DNA of 64,000 nt, taken from NCBI GenBank assembly GCA_018873245.2, contig JAEMBT020000006.1, forward strand, positions 255,804 through 319,803. The letters run 5' to 3'. The position numbers and the translations under genes are program-made. The notes under the pieces are model-generated. The model did no database searches and was not told the origin of the DNA. It saw nothing but the letters and a program-made list of their open reading frames with translations. Positions 24,205 to 37,104 of the stretch are shown one piece after another. How positions within the stretch are numbered: the stretch's first letter is position 1; each line of letters opens with the position of its first letter. This DNA is from Archegozetes longisetosus (Eukaryota > Arthropoda > Arachnida > Sarcoptiformes > Trhypochthoniidae).

Positions 24205-24475
24205 AATTGATTTAGATCCAAAGCTACAGCTATTTCTCTTTCTATTGACATTATAGCCAATCCATTTAACCTTTGACTTGACACAGCTTCTTTAAATAAG
24301 TTTTGATTTATTTCAAAATTGAGAAACTTCTCTCACAACTTACACAACTAAAAGTCAACGATATCTTGACGTAATTCATTAAATCAGGCATTGAATTAAT
24401 CAATTTTTCACTGCTCAAACATAACTACACACGATTTTCTGAAAATCTCTGGTGAGGCTATAGCCCCCTTAGCTC
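24205..24475 (-). mobile_element. hAT transposase C-terminal relic
   Basis: On the minus strand, positions 24394 to about 24205 encode MPDLMNYVKISLTFS, SCERSFSILK and then, after a stop and a frameshift, RLNGLAIMSIEREIA. This is the C-terminal dimerisation segment of ZMYM1-like hAT transposases (SCERSFSKLK...RLNGLA...SIE). The word GGCTATAG-CCCCCTTAGCTCCC at about 24457-24475 recurs in similar form at 23405-23427, perhaps marking subterminal repeats of the same element. It is clearly non-functional. Confidence 0.7.
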
Positions 24476-25230
24476 CCCGTGTTGTTACGACAGTGCCACT
24501 TATAATAGTTTTTATAAATTCAAATTAAAGCTCGAAACTTATTAATCAAAAAGAAAATGTTCATTTAAAATGTTGAAAATAAACTGCAAACTAGTATCGG
24601 ATAGGTTTTTCTATACAAAACTAAGTCAAACTCAGAGACAACATTATTGGACTTTATTCTCTCGCAAATAACTCTCAATTACTAGTTTCTCAGTAAGCAT
24701 TGCTTACTGAGAAACGATCCAAAATAATTGTATTATTCAAAGATAATACTTGAAAATTTCAAATTTAATCGCTTAAATTTCGACTCGTATAAAGATTAAG
24801 ATTATCTGCGTTTTGTTTATAGGGTTTAGCTGTGAAATTTTTCTGTAAACCAAGTTACGTTTGGATCACTTTAACATTTGATTTTTGCGATCAAAGCAGG
24901 ATTGGTAAAAGTCAAATATTAAAGCAAGAGTAAGACAAGAGTCAAACTGAGATATTGAAAGCCATCGCTTTTGATTAAGAGATCGGTTGCTATGAAACGA
25001 AGCATTAGTAACTTAGAAACTGATGAGTTCACGGCTGACTCATTGATTGCGCATAAGTTTTGGGTTGAATAGGGAGCGAGTCCTGCACTTAACAATTAGT
25101 GCCATATTTTGTCACATTCATATTCATTATTTTATATTTTTTATTATTTTTATTACTTTTAGTCAAATGTATCCTCAAATGGACTTGAATTTAATTAATT
25201 AGTGAAAATCTACGTTTTAATTAATACAAA

Positions 25231-28200
25231 ATGGAAAGGAATCGCAAAAGTTTCAATTCAGACGAGGTTTGTTTACATTTGAATTGATTTTTATTTATCT
25301 GATGAAAAAAATGCTAATATTCTCATTCATTTCCTATCCAATTCAAAGCATCAGAGAGTTGACTGAAAATATTATATTTTTCTTAAATATTGATTCATTT
25401 TTTCTATCAATACATTAAACAATGAAATAAGAGACAAATAAAATCATCAAATATGAAGATAAGAAATGATATGAAGATTAGAAAAGTTTTATTGCTTTCA
25501 CATAACTTTTATATAATTAGCTTTTCTTCAAGTGTTTTCTCAAGTTTTCACAAAAAAGTAATTTTTGAATATTTATCAATTTTTTAACTTAAAAGTTGAT
25601 TATAAATGGTTTGACAAATATTAACATAAGGATTCAAAAATTGACTAATATTTTATAATTGATTTAAAGATTGGTTTTTGTTTAGCGAAAGCATTGTTTG
25701 CAAACGAATCGGAGACTTCGGGTGAGACAAATTACATTATATTGTGCAGTGTCATATCATTTCTTATATCAATTTTAGATGAATTGTGCTTTTCACGAGG
25801 AGATATTCTGACAGTTTTGGAACAGAACCCTTCGGGTCTGGAGGGCTGGTGGCTATGCTCTTTGAGAGGCAGGCAAGGAATCGCACCCGCAAACAGATTA
25901 AGACTTATACCCGGAGTGTTCGACAAAACAGGATTAGGAAATGGATTTTCGTCGCTATCACAGTTGAATGCAAATCACAATAACTCAAATAATAATTTGT
26001 GCACCAGGAGAAAGAGTTGGAACTGTCAGAACAGAGTCAGTCTATTTTTCATTTTTAATATCATACTGTATCAAACAGAGTAAAATTTCAGTTTAATAAT
26101 CAGTCATTTGTTGTCGTTGCAAGTTAAACATTATATTCAAGTGTCTGCCTATTGAGCGCATCTTTTGAAGACTTCTTCCTTTCGAACGCAAAATTCATTT
26201 TGCGTTCTCTCTACCTTTTCTTTGAATGAAATGAACTTTCGGTTCATTTGACTGTTTTCGTCGTCAATTTGGTTCAAACTATTTTGTTTGACTCGTGTCT
26301 GTAGAAAACGCTCTACAATTTTATTTCCAAAACTTGGAAAATATTCTTTTATGGTTTTTGTTAAACTTTATTCAATAATTGAATGCCGAATGTATAAAGA
26401 TTAAGACATTATTCGCGGATAAACTCAATCAAAAGTAATTTCCCTTTTGTTAAATGTCAGATTTTGAGCTCTTATTTGTCTGTCAATTGAGACTCCTGTC
26501 TTTGTCTCAATTGAAAGCTATTTCTCCCAATTGTTTTTGACTTTTATTAAAACAAATCATCTTTAGACGAATAGACATTTGATTGTTTTAGGATTAAAAT
26601 TGCTGGCGCGTCATATTAATTTTATTCGTAGTGATGGGCATAAGCTAAACGGCACTTAATCTCAATATTAGTCGATGTATGAGCTTGAAGTCAAGCTAAA
26701 TGGTTAGCGGTGCAGCTCGAGCTTGAGTTCAGGGCTAAGCCATTGAGCTTTAAGCACAGCTCAAATGGAACCAAATAATGAAACTTGTTGAAAATCCTTA
26801 TAGAATTGTTTTTTTTTCAATATGTCAATTATTTTTTAGACTTGAGTTAATTATATTCGTATACGTTTTGCCATATTTTTTTTATCTAAATCAATATAAT
26901 TTACATGCAGTCCTAATAGTTTGATAAAAGGTAAAGATTTAGGTGCGACAGCTATATTTGATTGCTGCTATAAAAGCTGAAGAGCGCAGACCAACAGAAT
27001 GCTGAACTCAGCTTGAAGCTCACGAGTTTGAGCTTTCGTCCACTTATTTATTAGTATTTAATCGAAAATGAATTAAACGTTTCAACATCATATTACTAGG
27101 TAATGGCACCGCAAAAAGTCGGAGACGGCTATCTCTATGTAAGTCTGTGTTGTGATTTAGGAGTAAATCTGATCTATTAACGAAAATGTCATATCTATTG
27201 AAAAGACGAGCTCAAGTAATAGTGAACTATTGTCATCGAATGAATACGACATTCCTATAGCGTCAAAAAGCACTTCTTCTCTCGAAAATGTGACTCAAAC
27301 ACGACAACGAACTCCCAGTAAGTCTCCATTTAAATTGAGATTCTACACAAAAGTCCAAACACTTTTACATTATTGAAAGCGCACAATTCATTTAATATAC
27401 ACAAGACGTTAGAACAGAAAATGTGCTTACATTGTTGATGACGTGCAGGTCAAACCAGTTATGACTTCCCGCAACAAAGCGTCCGTCAGGTTTTGAAAGC
27501 GACGGATCAAGAGGCACAACGATCGAAAGAAGAGCCGCTTACTTTGGATACGGTAATCAAAGCGCCGAACAGTGCGATCGCAAGCAGCAGCAATGCTCTG
27601 TCAGTGTATGACATCCCTTCTAGTAAACATCATTTGGTCAATGAATTGATGCTTCCGTTCGAGTCCAGTTCTGGTTCTTCAAACAGTTCTTCACTTCAAT
27701 CACCTTCGAGTAACAGATCCTCATTGGATGCGTCGCTATCGCTTTCGTCTTTTGGCGGATCGAATCGATCCAGTCTTGAAAAACATTCTAACGATGTACT
27801 CATTATTGTTTATATTGATTATTATTATTATTATTTAATCAATTTCTTCTTTCCCATCGACTGACAGAACTTTTACGACATTCCTCCTGAACCACGAAAA
27901 TTGGAAGAATCATCAAATGAGGAACAGGTGAACGATGAAAATGTAAACTTGCTAATGGTTCCGCCGCCACCACCACAACCATCACAAAACCAAACCATAA
28001 TCAATTCTTCAATTCTTCAGTTCTATGACATTCCGAGTAATAAACCGTTTGTCGAAAAATCATTAGGTATTGAATGAATGAATCAGTCAATTAATGAACT
28101 AGTTTATTGATTATTTATTAATTTGTCTTAACAATAGATTCATTATCACGTTCTCCTCCTTCTTATGATTTTCCAAAACCGAATTCGAGTCAAAAAGAAA

Positions 28201-29970
28201 TCAATTCCGAGCAAAGGGACCAAAACTACAGTCCACTTCCAGTCGTTCAATCGAACTATAGTCTAGACGAGGCGCAAATAATTTTAAATAAATTGCAAAC
28301 CAAATGCCAGTCGGCTATCAATGATTTGTTTCACCATTTTGTGACCGGAACCAATTGGAGAGTGCGGCACAATCTTTCTGGTCGTGTAAAAGATTTGCAA
28401 AATTCATGTTATAATTTAAGGGATTGTTTGAATTCTTTTGTTTTGTTTGGTTTTGAGTCATATTCAAACGCTTCAGTCAATTCAACTGATAAAGCATTAA
28501 TCAATAAATTATTAAAATTAGTTAAACAGTTGCGCGTTTCCTCAGGTAAGCCGTATCAAGTCATTATTTAAATAGTAGTCTTTAAATAAAATCAATAAAA
28601 AATTTAATGACTGTTTGCACGAGACAACAAACCATTAGTAGTCTAAATGTTTGCAAAATTTCATTCAATTTAAAGATATTGTTGAGAAGGCGACCAAAGC
28701 TATTGACGAAAAAGGACTTTGGACTTTAGACAAGATCTCAATCAATGAATCGGACCTAAAGAAGGGACTAAAGGTTAAACTGGACGAGTTGGACCAACTG
28801 GTTGCGTGTGCACGTGGCTTACAGGAAGACGTCAAACACATCTCTTCTTTTATTTCGGGAAATGTTAAACTTATTTTTCCTGAAGTCAATAAAAATAACA
28901 AAACAAATAGTAATAATAGTAGTAATAATAATAATAATTTAGGAAAGCCTCCAATTGCTCCCAAACCTAATAAGTTTATTCAACAAAAGGAATTACCGAA
29001 ATTACCGCCAAAATACGACAATTGTCCGAAATTACCTCCAAATCAAAGACCATTACCTCCCTTGCCAAAAAGTAATGAATTAACCCGTGAAACAATGGAA
29101 TCACCAGATTATGAGGACTGTCCTGATTATGGTATTATCCAAATTATTTACTTAGAATTTCTGATTCAAATTTTGTCTTATTCTCAGTTTCTTTGGAGTC
29201 AAAAGAATTTATTGAAAAGCAAAATGAAAAAATTAAAGAAATTTTACCGAAAGATTTGCGAAAATCTTATGAAAACCTTTTGAAAGACAGCGAAATTCCA
29301 GTCGAAAATCTCGACATGGGTCTAGGCAATATTCGGGAATCAGAATACGGCAAATTATATGAGGGACAGAACTCTTTAGACAGTTGTTTAAATCAGAATA
29401 AAATTAATTCAACGGATCAACAAATTCTCCATTTTTATGGGTATGTTGTTAATTATATGGAATGCAAAATCATTTCCATAATTAATAGCAGGAAATGAAT
29501 TGAAATTATTAATAATTAATATTTATTTCTATAGAAAAGAGATGGAAAAACATTCATTATTTCTGTCGAACTCTATCGAAGCCTTTGTTCACACAATTCA
29601 TAGGCAACAACCACCCAAAATATTTATGTTAGAAATTCAGTTATATAGTAGTGAAGGCGCAAAATAATAATCATATTTTTCTCATTTTGATAGAAATCAT
29701 AGTAAATTTGTTGTAATTGCGGCCCAAAAACTGGTTTATATCGCTGGAAGTCTTCAAAGAAACCTTAAGGCAACTGATGTCAAGAATGAAATCATTAAAT
29801 CATCGAATAGTTTATGCGATTCATTGAAAACATTGGTATTGAATACAAAAAAGGCTGCAATCAATTTCCCGTCCGTTCAATCGGTTCAGGAAATGTTGGA
29901 CTCTTTAGTCGAGGTCTCATTCAATTGCAATCACTTGAAGCAAATTATTACGAAATCATATAATATTTAA
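25231..29970 (+). CDS. p130CAS: p130Cas/BCAR1-family docking adaptor
   Basis: Twelve exons give 842 residues: 25231-25266, 25670-25721, 25779-26035, 27100-27138, 27206-27317, 27449-27795, 27868-28066, 28138-28545, 28676-29131, 29188-29440, 29535-29627, 29694-29970. All phases agree; exons 1-2 and the starts of exon 5 and the end of exon 11 (weak site) are less certain. An N-terminal SH3 domain (LAKALFANE...GWWLCSLRGRQGIAP) is followed by a substrate region with six YD(I/F)P motifs, a helical serine-rich bundle (exon 8 to 9), a proline motif RPLPPLP next to YEDCPDYG (likely Src binding), and the C-terminal focal-adhesion-targeting-like helices (QQILHFYG, PPKIFI-NHSKFV). Cas proteins link FAK/Src and integrins to Crk and Rac at adhesions. 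This is a single complete family member. Confidence 0.9.
26629..27046. mobile_element. hAT-type MITE in p130Cas intron 3
   Basis: The sequence starts TAGTGATGGGCATAAGC and ends with the diverged complement of the same pattern (GCTTTCGTCCACTTA). It is flanked by TTTATTCG (26621-26628) and TTTATTAG (27047-27054), an 8-bp duplication with one mismatch. The interior is rich in AGCTCGAGCTTGAGC-like words. The TAGTGATG start is shared with the element at 16666-17164, so the two may belong to one superfamily lineage. Confidence 0.55.
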
Positions 29971-30173
29971 GTCATTTTCTTAGTTTTAACATAAATATTA
30001 TTATATTTATTTTATACAAGTTTATTTGACTTATGCTATAAAGACATATCTGTTTTTAATTCCAATGACAGCTCTTTTATTATTATAATTCGTGCCATAT
30101 TTTTGCTGAATTTTTATTAATAGTTTTTTGTTGAGAACCATTTAATTAATATTCATATCACAAAAAGTAAATT

Positions 30174-30229
30174 AATAAATTGTTATAATTTATTATTATT
30201 ATTAAGAATTGAATTGATAAATAAATAAA
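30174..30229 (+). terminator. Poly(A) signals of p130Cas
   Basis: AATAAA occurs at 30174-30179 and twice in overlap at 30220-30229, about 200-260 nt after the stop codon. Either could be used. Confidence 0.4.
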
Positions 30230-33003
30230 AGCAAGAAAAAGAGTGACTTGTTTCAATACATTTTTTATAGAAAGCGCTATTGAGACTGCCTGTATCCGAT
30301 GCTCTCGTTAGCGAGTCCTTTCACAATTTTGATAAATTCCGCAAGCATTTAAACATCGGATTTAAGCAACAGCCCTACTAGAAGTTATCAATCTTATCAA
30401 AAACTGCTTCAAATTTTATTCTCTGACTGGAAATTTTTGCCATTTTGCCAAGTCCTAAGGTCATTTCATCCCGAAAAGTGCTCAAACCCATAGTTTTAGT
30501 TTGGATTTAACTTGAAAACAGGCAAATATACTATCTCTGTTTCTCCAATGCCATGGCGCAGATAACTTATCAAAATAATGTTTAAAATGGCAGAGCATTG
30601 CCCTACGCTAATCACTGCTACGCAAGCCAAACACCTGACCTAACCTGATCCGACCTCAACAGATTTAACGACAAATTCACTATATTAGGTTAGATGAAAA
30701 TTATCCTAAAGTAAAATTAACTAGCTAAATTTTGGGATAAAATCCTCAAGTGTGTCCCTATTTTCCGTATAGCCAACGGGTTCTACGCTTTACTCACCTG
30801 CCATCTAACAAATACGTCACGCGAACACTTATGCCGCTCAAAGCCTAATTAAGGAGAGCCTTATTTTATTCCTCGTCTAAATGAAGAAATTCTGCCAAAT
30901 AGCTGAGGAATCTATGTTGAATTGAGCTTGAACCAAAACTTAAGACCATTTCTCAATTGTATTCTATCTTTATCGCAATCTAAAACCATAAAATATTTAA
31001 GTTCAGAGTTAGATCTGTGCATCTGCTAAATTATGCGAGCGTTTGAGCCGCATCCGCAAAACGTTTGAATCGACAATCAATGAAAGCAGATTTGCGCACC
31101 AAACGACTACATCGCACTATATCTCTGATACAGTGCTTCAGTTTGAGACTTGATTCTCGTACATCAATTTTAGGTCTACTGCATATCTCTGATTAAACAG
31201 CAATCTTTTTGTTAAAGGTAATAGCCTTGTTATGCATCGAATAGATGTTAAAGTTTAAAGCTCGCATTATGCAAAAGCTAAAATCTAAATCTCGAGTTTT
31301 TGTATGAGTACTCTCCTGAAACAAGATTTGACCGACACGTCCATCTGAGTGACGGGTGCGGACGTGAGCGCGCAGCCATAAAAACAGTGGCCTAACCACA
31401 AAAACTAATGGAGAACCAGTTCTTTGATGGGCAAGAAGATTCGTTTATAACTTATTAATTCAATTGTTTTTATGGGCTTTCATAAAAAATCTATTTTTAG
31501 AACTTATCGGTTGTTCGCATTCCATTACTTTCGTATGAGAACATCTTTTCATTTGTTTTTGAATAAAACAAACAATAATGCAGTAAAACAATTTGTCGTT
31601 TGAATACAAATCAAAAGATTGACTCAAAAGTCGTTTTCTGGTTTTGAGACACGAATCGCGTGCGAACAATCATTTGAATGCAGTGCACGTCAAGTCTAAC
31701 AAAACTACTATTTATTTACTATTCATATTCGATTAATTTCTTAATTAAATAATTGGACAAAAAGAAAGTGTCTTCAGCTCTATGTCAATGGAATAGAGTC
31801 TAAAAATAAGTGAACTTCTATTGAGAGTTTCAAAATCGTGTCAAACCTGAAAGCCATTAATAATAGAGTGGAATATCTGCACAAAAGAACTTAAAGACAA
31901 ACTAGAATTTGAGATAACTTGCTCTCAAACAATTTTAGATTGATTTGAAACACAAATGGTTTACTTTGCAATAAAGCTTTAGACTGTCAACTTTTAGAAT
32001 TGAGTCCTTTTGCATCACAGTTAAACAAAAGTTTCAAAATGATTATTATGTTGTTGCTCAATTTTCAATATTAGATCATTTTGTTGTTGTAAGTGTTGAC
32101 AACATTAAATATTTTGCTCATTCGTTTACTACTTCGAGTGTTTAGTGCCAACTTCTTAAGCGCTTCTTTTCATATAATCGTCACACTTTTGAGAGCTAAA
32201 ACAGAGCCAAAACAGAGACCTTCTTTTTTATATTTTTATCTTTTATTTCAATCTATTTTCGGTTTATGTCAAAATTAAGCTTAAAATCAAAAGATAAGAA
32301 AAAATGTATTCGAAAACAAATTATTTGATAAAGAACACTGAACGTTAAGTATAAACAAGAAAATTTTGTAAGCTTTGCACTCCTAAATAATTATTTGAAC
32401 ATTTGGTCAAATTTGAGTGACAATTTGGTTCTATTGGAAAACGCATTGAATTTGTTTAACGCTATTTTACATGACGTCAAATTTTTGGTTCTATTCATTT
32501 CTATTAAAACTTGTAATTAATGACTGAAAAATGTATTATTTTAACGGTGACTAAAATTGTTGCCAAAAATATTTATTTATTCTCGTTGTTTTACAACTAT
32601 TAATAGTTTGACTCGTGAACAGAGAAAATGATGCACTAAATAAGTGAAAAGTTTTGCCAAACAGATAAAGATATTAGAATTGAACACACGATCAGATGAT
32701 TTACGCACAATTTTTTGTCCTTCCCTTGAAACAAGTTCTTTAAACATTGATTTATTATTTGTTTCTAAAAGTTAGTCTCTCTTCAAATACAATTAAAATA
32801 AAAGTTGAATCAATTTTAATAAAAAGGTTACGCAACGAATAACTCAGTCAAAGCAGAGTATTAGAGGAGAGAACAGAACAGAGTATTGAGTGTTTGTCAT
32901 GTCCTTCACTCGCCGCGTCTCCAATGCTATGGAAACGCAATTAACGCCAATTGAATCGAAATTGAATCTCTAGTCTGAGACGATCGCACAGTCAGAGCAC
33001 AAC

Positions 33004-33030
33004 GAGAGGGAGAGGAGAGAGAGAGAGAGT
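33004..33030. repeat. (GA)n tract
   Basis: A run of GAGA units with two GGG interruptions. GAGA tracts often occur in arthropod promoters (GAGA-factor sites), but no gene start was found nearby. Confidence 0.7.
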
Positions 33031-33606
33031 AACAGCAATAGAGAGTAACAGCAATAGAGATAAACAAATGAACTGCAATCGATTACTAATTATTCAATAT
33101 TGTATAATATATTTGTATAATTTAACGCAAAATTACAATTATTTTAATCTCAACTCTAATTACAATTGATTTAATGCACATTTTATTAGTTTTTGTCTCT
33201 TATTTACTTTAATCTCGAATGGAAGGGATTAGTTATCTTGTGTTTGGGGGCACTTCTTGTTCGGGTCATTAGGAAATGGGATCAGTTTGAGGACCAAAAG
33301 AGGCACAAAATATCAGATTGTTTTCTAATCAATAGACGATATGTTTTGTGTGTATTGTGTTTCACTTATAGAATGAGTGCATAGAAGAGAGAATTATATA
33401 TAATATTTATAACAAATGATGACTGACTTCAATGAAAGACAATTAGAAGCGATTGCGACCACAAATCAGATCTCTGTCTCGGGATTTGATGACTGACTTT
33501 TGGCTGTCATTGCATTTGGCGCCACTCGTGAGGGAGACTGGCAGCAGGAGTAGAATAAGCGAGATTCACAATCAATTGATCGGATTTTAAGTTAGATTAA
33601 ACTCAT

Positions 33607-35748
33607 TCATACCATAATAGAAAGTTTGCGCGGTAATTGTTGCACCGATTCTGACATTTCAATATTATGTTCGGCGTCCCATTTGTCCAGTTCTGCTTTG
33701 GATAAGTGATAGACCACACCTAACAATGCAATCCAATATTAGTGTATAAAAATAGGTTTATGGGCAACAATACTATTAATATGCAATATTATATGATATT
33801 GTTTTTCATATACAATCCTTTGCAGGTTTAAGAGATTTGCAGCAAAAAGAATAGTAGCGAAAAAAGAAGAGAATAATAGTTTATCAAAATGTTCATATAT
33901 TATTTATGGGTAGAAAACAGGCAAATATTTATTTCTATACAAAGTAAAGTCTTATCAATGAGACAATCAAATAGTTGTGATTACCGGCACCGAAAGCATC
34001 GCCTAAAACATTGATTGAGGTTCGAATCCGGTCTCTAATCAACGAGAAAATGACAATCAAATTAGACAAATAAACATTCGGGCGCATTGCCACACATTGC
34101 AAAACTCACAAAAACCAATCGACTGCAATGATCATTGAGATGTCTTTGGTCGGCAGTCCTAAAGCCGTCAAAACTAATAACATTGTGACCAAACCGGCCG
34201 ACGGAACGGAAGCCGCGCCTATTGATGCAGCGGTCGCGGTCAGGCTCACAATAACGATTTGGCCGATATTGAACTCCATGGCATTCATTTGTGCGATGAA
34301 AATGGCGGCCACCGCTTCGTAAAGAGCAGTTCCGTCCATATTGACGGTCGCGCCCACCGGCAACACGAAGCGCGTCACCTTTTACAAGCAGAAATATTAT
34401 GCAAATTAGCAAAACCAATCAATAGATGATTGCATTTGTGCTTGCATCGCGTTATTTGTGCTCATCTTATTTCTCTTATTTTTTGAGTAAATGCATTTTC
34501 GCTCAATTCATACGAATTGCAATAAAAATAATCTTTTCATTGACTCACTCTTTTGTCGATGTGATTGTTCTCCTCGAGACATCGAAAAGTGACCGGAAGT
34601 GTTGCGGCCGAAGACGCGGTGCCCAAAGCGGTGACCCACGCCTGAAGCATACCACGGAAGAATGTTAGAGGATTCTTACGAGTGACCACAAAATAAATCA
34701 GCGGTAAAGTGATGACGGCGTGAATTATCAGTCCCAGTATGACAGTCAACATATAGAGACCCAACTGTTGTGCCACTGTGTACATGTCTTTGATGGCCAG
34801 GATTTTGGCTATTATCAGTGAGGAGATGCCAATAGGTGAGTACCACATGCAGATCACGACCAGACGCATCACTATCTCGTTCAGAATGACGAAAAAGCGA
34901 ATCATAGTTTCCGCTTCAGATCCCAATTGTCCGCATATTATTCCGAAAGCCGTACAAAACACTATAAGTCCCAAAATATTGGAGCCATCCTTATAGGGAT
35001 ACGACCGCACGAGTTGGTAGTAATAGACTTCACTTCCATCTGCACTGCTTTCGTTTAGGATTCGGTCCCAGTTCAAGTCCTGTTCCCGTCCCGTCACGTT
35101 AATCCTATCACCTTTAATGAACTCAGTCTTGACTTGACTGAACGCGGCCTGAAGCAGGTTTTCCGGAAACATATTGCGCACCAAATCCATCATTGCATCC
35201 ATTGTCGACACTTTGGTATCTGTTTCTTCGACAGAGCGCATCGCCTCCTTTTTAATCTGTGGATTTCCGGGATGTATTGTCAGCACCAGAATTATGCCCA
35301 GAATTGCGGCCAACATTGTCGTCCCGAAGTAGTAGGCGATGGCGCGCGACCCCATTCTGCCAGAGGAAGCAGCGTCGAGTTGCGCGAGTCCTGCGATGAG
35401 TGAGCTCACGATCAGAGGAATGATCAGCATTTTGAGCATTCGCATTAAGAGATCGCCCGGAAATCCAATCAGCATCACAAAGTCGTCGTCGTATCTGGCC
35501 ATACGTAGGACACAGCCCACTACCAGACCCAACACGACCGACAAGATGGTCAGCACAAGCAACAAGTTGTCGGTCAACCACACCCACACGTGCTCCGCGA
35601 AGGACAGGTCGGGTTGCGTCAGGCGTACAGTTGTGGGCACTGTGACCGAGCTCGAGTGCTGTTGACCAGTGCCAGCCCCTGATTGGCCTGAGATGAAGGG
35701 TGTTCTAGCGTCCATTAAATGGCTGCTGTCTTCCATCAACCGATTCAC
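33607..35748 (-). CDS. Eaat: Excitatory amino-acid (glutamate) transporter, SLC1/EAAT family
   Basis: Four exons, 34549-35748, 34110-34378, 33985-34034 and 33607-33719, join in phases 0, 2 and 1 to 543 residues, the usual EAAT length. The protein has a cytosolic N-terminus, eight predicted membrane segments, the extracellular loop with N-glycosylation sequons (NVTG, NESS), the serine-rich reentrant loop ASSAATLP, the transport-domain motif ATVNMDGT, the second reentrant loop ASVPSAG, and AVDWFLDR before the last helix. These motifs bind glutamate/aspartate and the coupled sodium ions. Such carriers clear glutamate at synapses in glia or neurons. The C-terminus is short (ending RKLSIMV). It lies 678 bp downstream of the acyl carrier protein gene on the same strand. 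All key motifs are present. Confidence 0.95.
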
Positions 35749-36426
35749 TGATTAATTATCGATCTTTTTTATAATGAAGCAAAAGATGATTTGCACAAAT
35801 GATCGAATGAGTGAGATGGAGAATTAGGTGATGGTGTGATTGAAGATGAGTTGAAAAGTCTTTGATTTGAAGAACAGGTGAAATATGTCTCGTGGGAATC
35901 AATGCATTTGCCGTGTTGGCTGCGATTCTTGCGTTTGCAGTTAAATTCAAGGCTCAATTCAATTGAATGTTTCCGTTCCCACACATAGAGACAGACTATA
36001 ACTGAACATAACTGTTATGTAAAGGCTTTGAAAGCAGCAGCAGTTAGTGCAGCACATCTCAGTGGACCGGACCATTCTCATTTTCTCATTTTCTCATTTT
36101 CTCATTGAAAATAGCAAAGCATTCATAACAGCCAATCACAAGTGAGCTCGAAGCGAATAAGCCTCGCCTCGAAACTCAACTCAATGCGACACTCATTACA
36201 GCACTCACTCTCTTATATAATCACTTATCTCTCCGTCCGGGCTTCGGGCCCGACAGGATCCCAAACTTTTCGATGGCAATATCAATTGAATTAATTGATC
36301 CAAATTGACGAGTTTATTTCAATTATACTCTTATTGATTATTTACTACATTTTCTTATGAATTGGTTAACATACAATTAGAATTATTTTTAATTATAACT
36401 ACAAATTAATGCGGTCGTCATATAAG
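35749..36426. other. Transporter 5' region and acyl carrier protein 3' region
   Basis: No coding exon seen. It contains four direct copies of TCATTTTC at about 36076-36107 and a small GC palindrome GGGCTTCGGGCCC near 36239-36251. Confidence 0.5.
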
Positions 36427-36936
36427 TTAAGGTTTTTCAACCATTCCTTCCTTGAACTCGATATCTGGACATTGGTTTTGATCCACTTGTTTGTCCTTCT
36501 TATCGACCAAGTAGTCGACAATATCCCTAACGGTGAAGAGTTTTTCGCTATCCTGGTCACTGATTTCTTCTTTGAACTCGTCCTCGAGGTAGACACAGAT
36601 TTCCACGTGATCTAGAGAATCCAAACCCAAATCGTTGACCAAATGAGAGTCAAGTTTTAACTGGCAAAAAATCAATTATATCATTTGATCTGAAAGTGAT
36701 CACAACAATAGGTAAATAAGTACTTGGTTTGAATCAATTTTGTCGTGAAGGCAGAGAGTTTTCAAAACTCGAAATTCAATATCTTTGCGATCTGTTGGAG
36801 GTTTAGGCGGGCCCCACGACGGCAACGTTCGGCTTAATACGTAGCTATGGGCTCCAAAAATTTGTCTTCGTTTTACTAATTCGCAATTAATTCGATTGAA
36901 AGTGAGAAAGCGACTAAAAACTAGTTTTAAAGACAT
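36427..36936 (-). CDS. ND-ACP: Mitochondrial acyl carrier protein (complex I subunit NDUFAB1)
   Basis: Exons 36724-36936 and 36427-36660 join in phase 0 to 148 residues. The N-terminal ~65 residues are basic and hydroxylated with few acids, a mitochondrial presequence. The mature domain carries the 4'-phosphopantetheine attachment motif [12 protein letters not shown] (Ser in DSLD), followed by helix III ([17 protein letters not shown]). It carries acyl chains for mitochondrial fatty acid and lipoate synthesis and is a subunit of complex I and of iron-sulphur cluster LYR complexes (family knowledge). After DYLVDKKDK the protein continues about 20 residues ([14 protein letters not shown]...), whereas the human protein ends about there. 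The start ATG is the first in frame and lies about 45 nt from a YY1-like motif. Confidence 0.93.
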
Positions 36937-36971
36937 TTTGTTTATAATTAATACTGCGTTCGCTTTCAGCG

Positions 36972-36982
36972 AATAGATGGCG
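36972..36982 (-). promoter_or_regulatory. YY1-like CGCCATCTATT motif at the acyl carrier protein promoter
   Basis: Minus-strand CGCCATCTATT lies 36-46 nt upstream of the acyl carrier protein ATG. The same word recurs at 41926, 42119, 54470 and 58733, mostly in gene-flanking DNA. It resembles the YY1/Pho core (GCCAT). Confidence 0.4.
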
Positions 36983-37041
36983 ACAACTGCGCCACAACCG
37001 CTTTGCCACAAACTTATACTAAACTAAATTTAATAAATATG

Positions 37042-37047
37042 TTTATT
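37042..37047 (-). terminator. Poly(A) signal of the Serrate-like gene
   Basis: AATAAA on the minus strand, about 58 nt after the stop codon at 37105-37107 and only about 60 nt upstream of the next gene's promoter motif. Confidence 0.5.
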
Positions 37048-37104
37048 TACAATAGTTATTACAATATAAAAGTACATCAACACAAAAAATATTTAGTTAT
37101 CAAA

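Larger units (their letters stand above)
29971..33606. other. Intergenic between p130Cas and glutamate transporter 3' ends
   Basis: The first 250 bases are the Cas 3' UTR with AATAAA at 30174-30179 and 30220-30229. The bases just below 33607 are transporter 3' UTR. Between them I see no exon. A CpG-richer patch at about 32895-33000 followed by a (GA)n tract (33004-33030) resembles a promoter, but no downstream exon could be assigned. Confidence 0.5.

Noticed and set aside
32899..32973. Short frame starting ATGTCCTTCACTCGC in a CpG-richer patch
   Set aside because: Only 24 codons; may be part of a promoter or first exon, but no splice partner was found.
34019..34031. GGTTCGAATCC, a perfect tRNA B-box
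   Set aside because: It lies inside a coding exon of the glutamate transporter ([10 protein letters not shown] on the minus strand) and no cloverleaf or A-box can be placed around it.
34062..34418. 118-codon minus-strand frame overlapping the transporter
   Set aside because: Out of frame with the exon that carries the NMDGT and ASVPSAG motifs, so it is a shadow.
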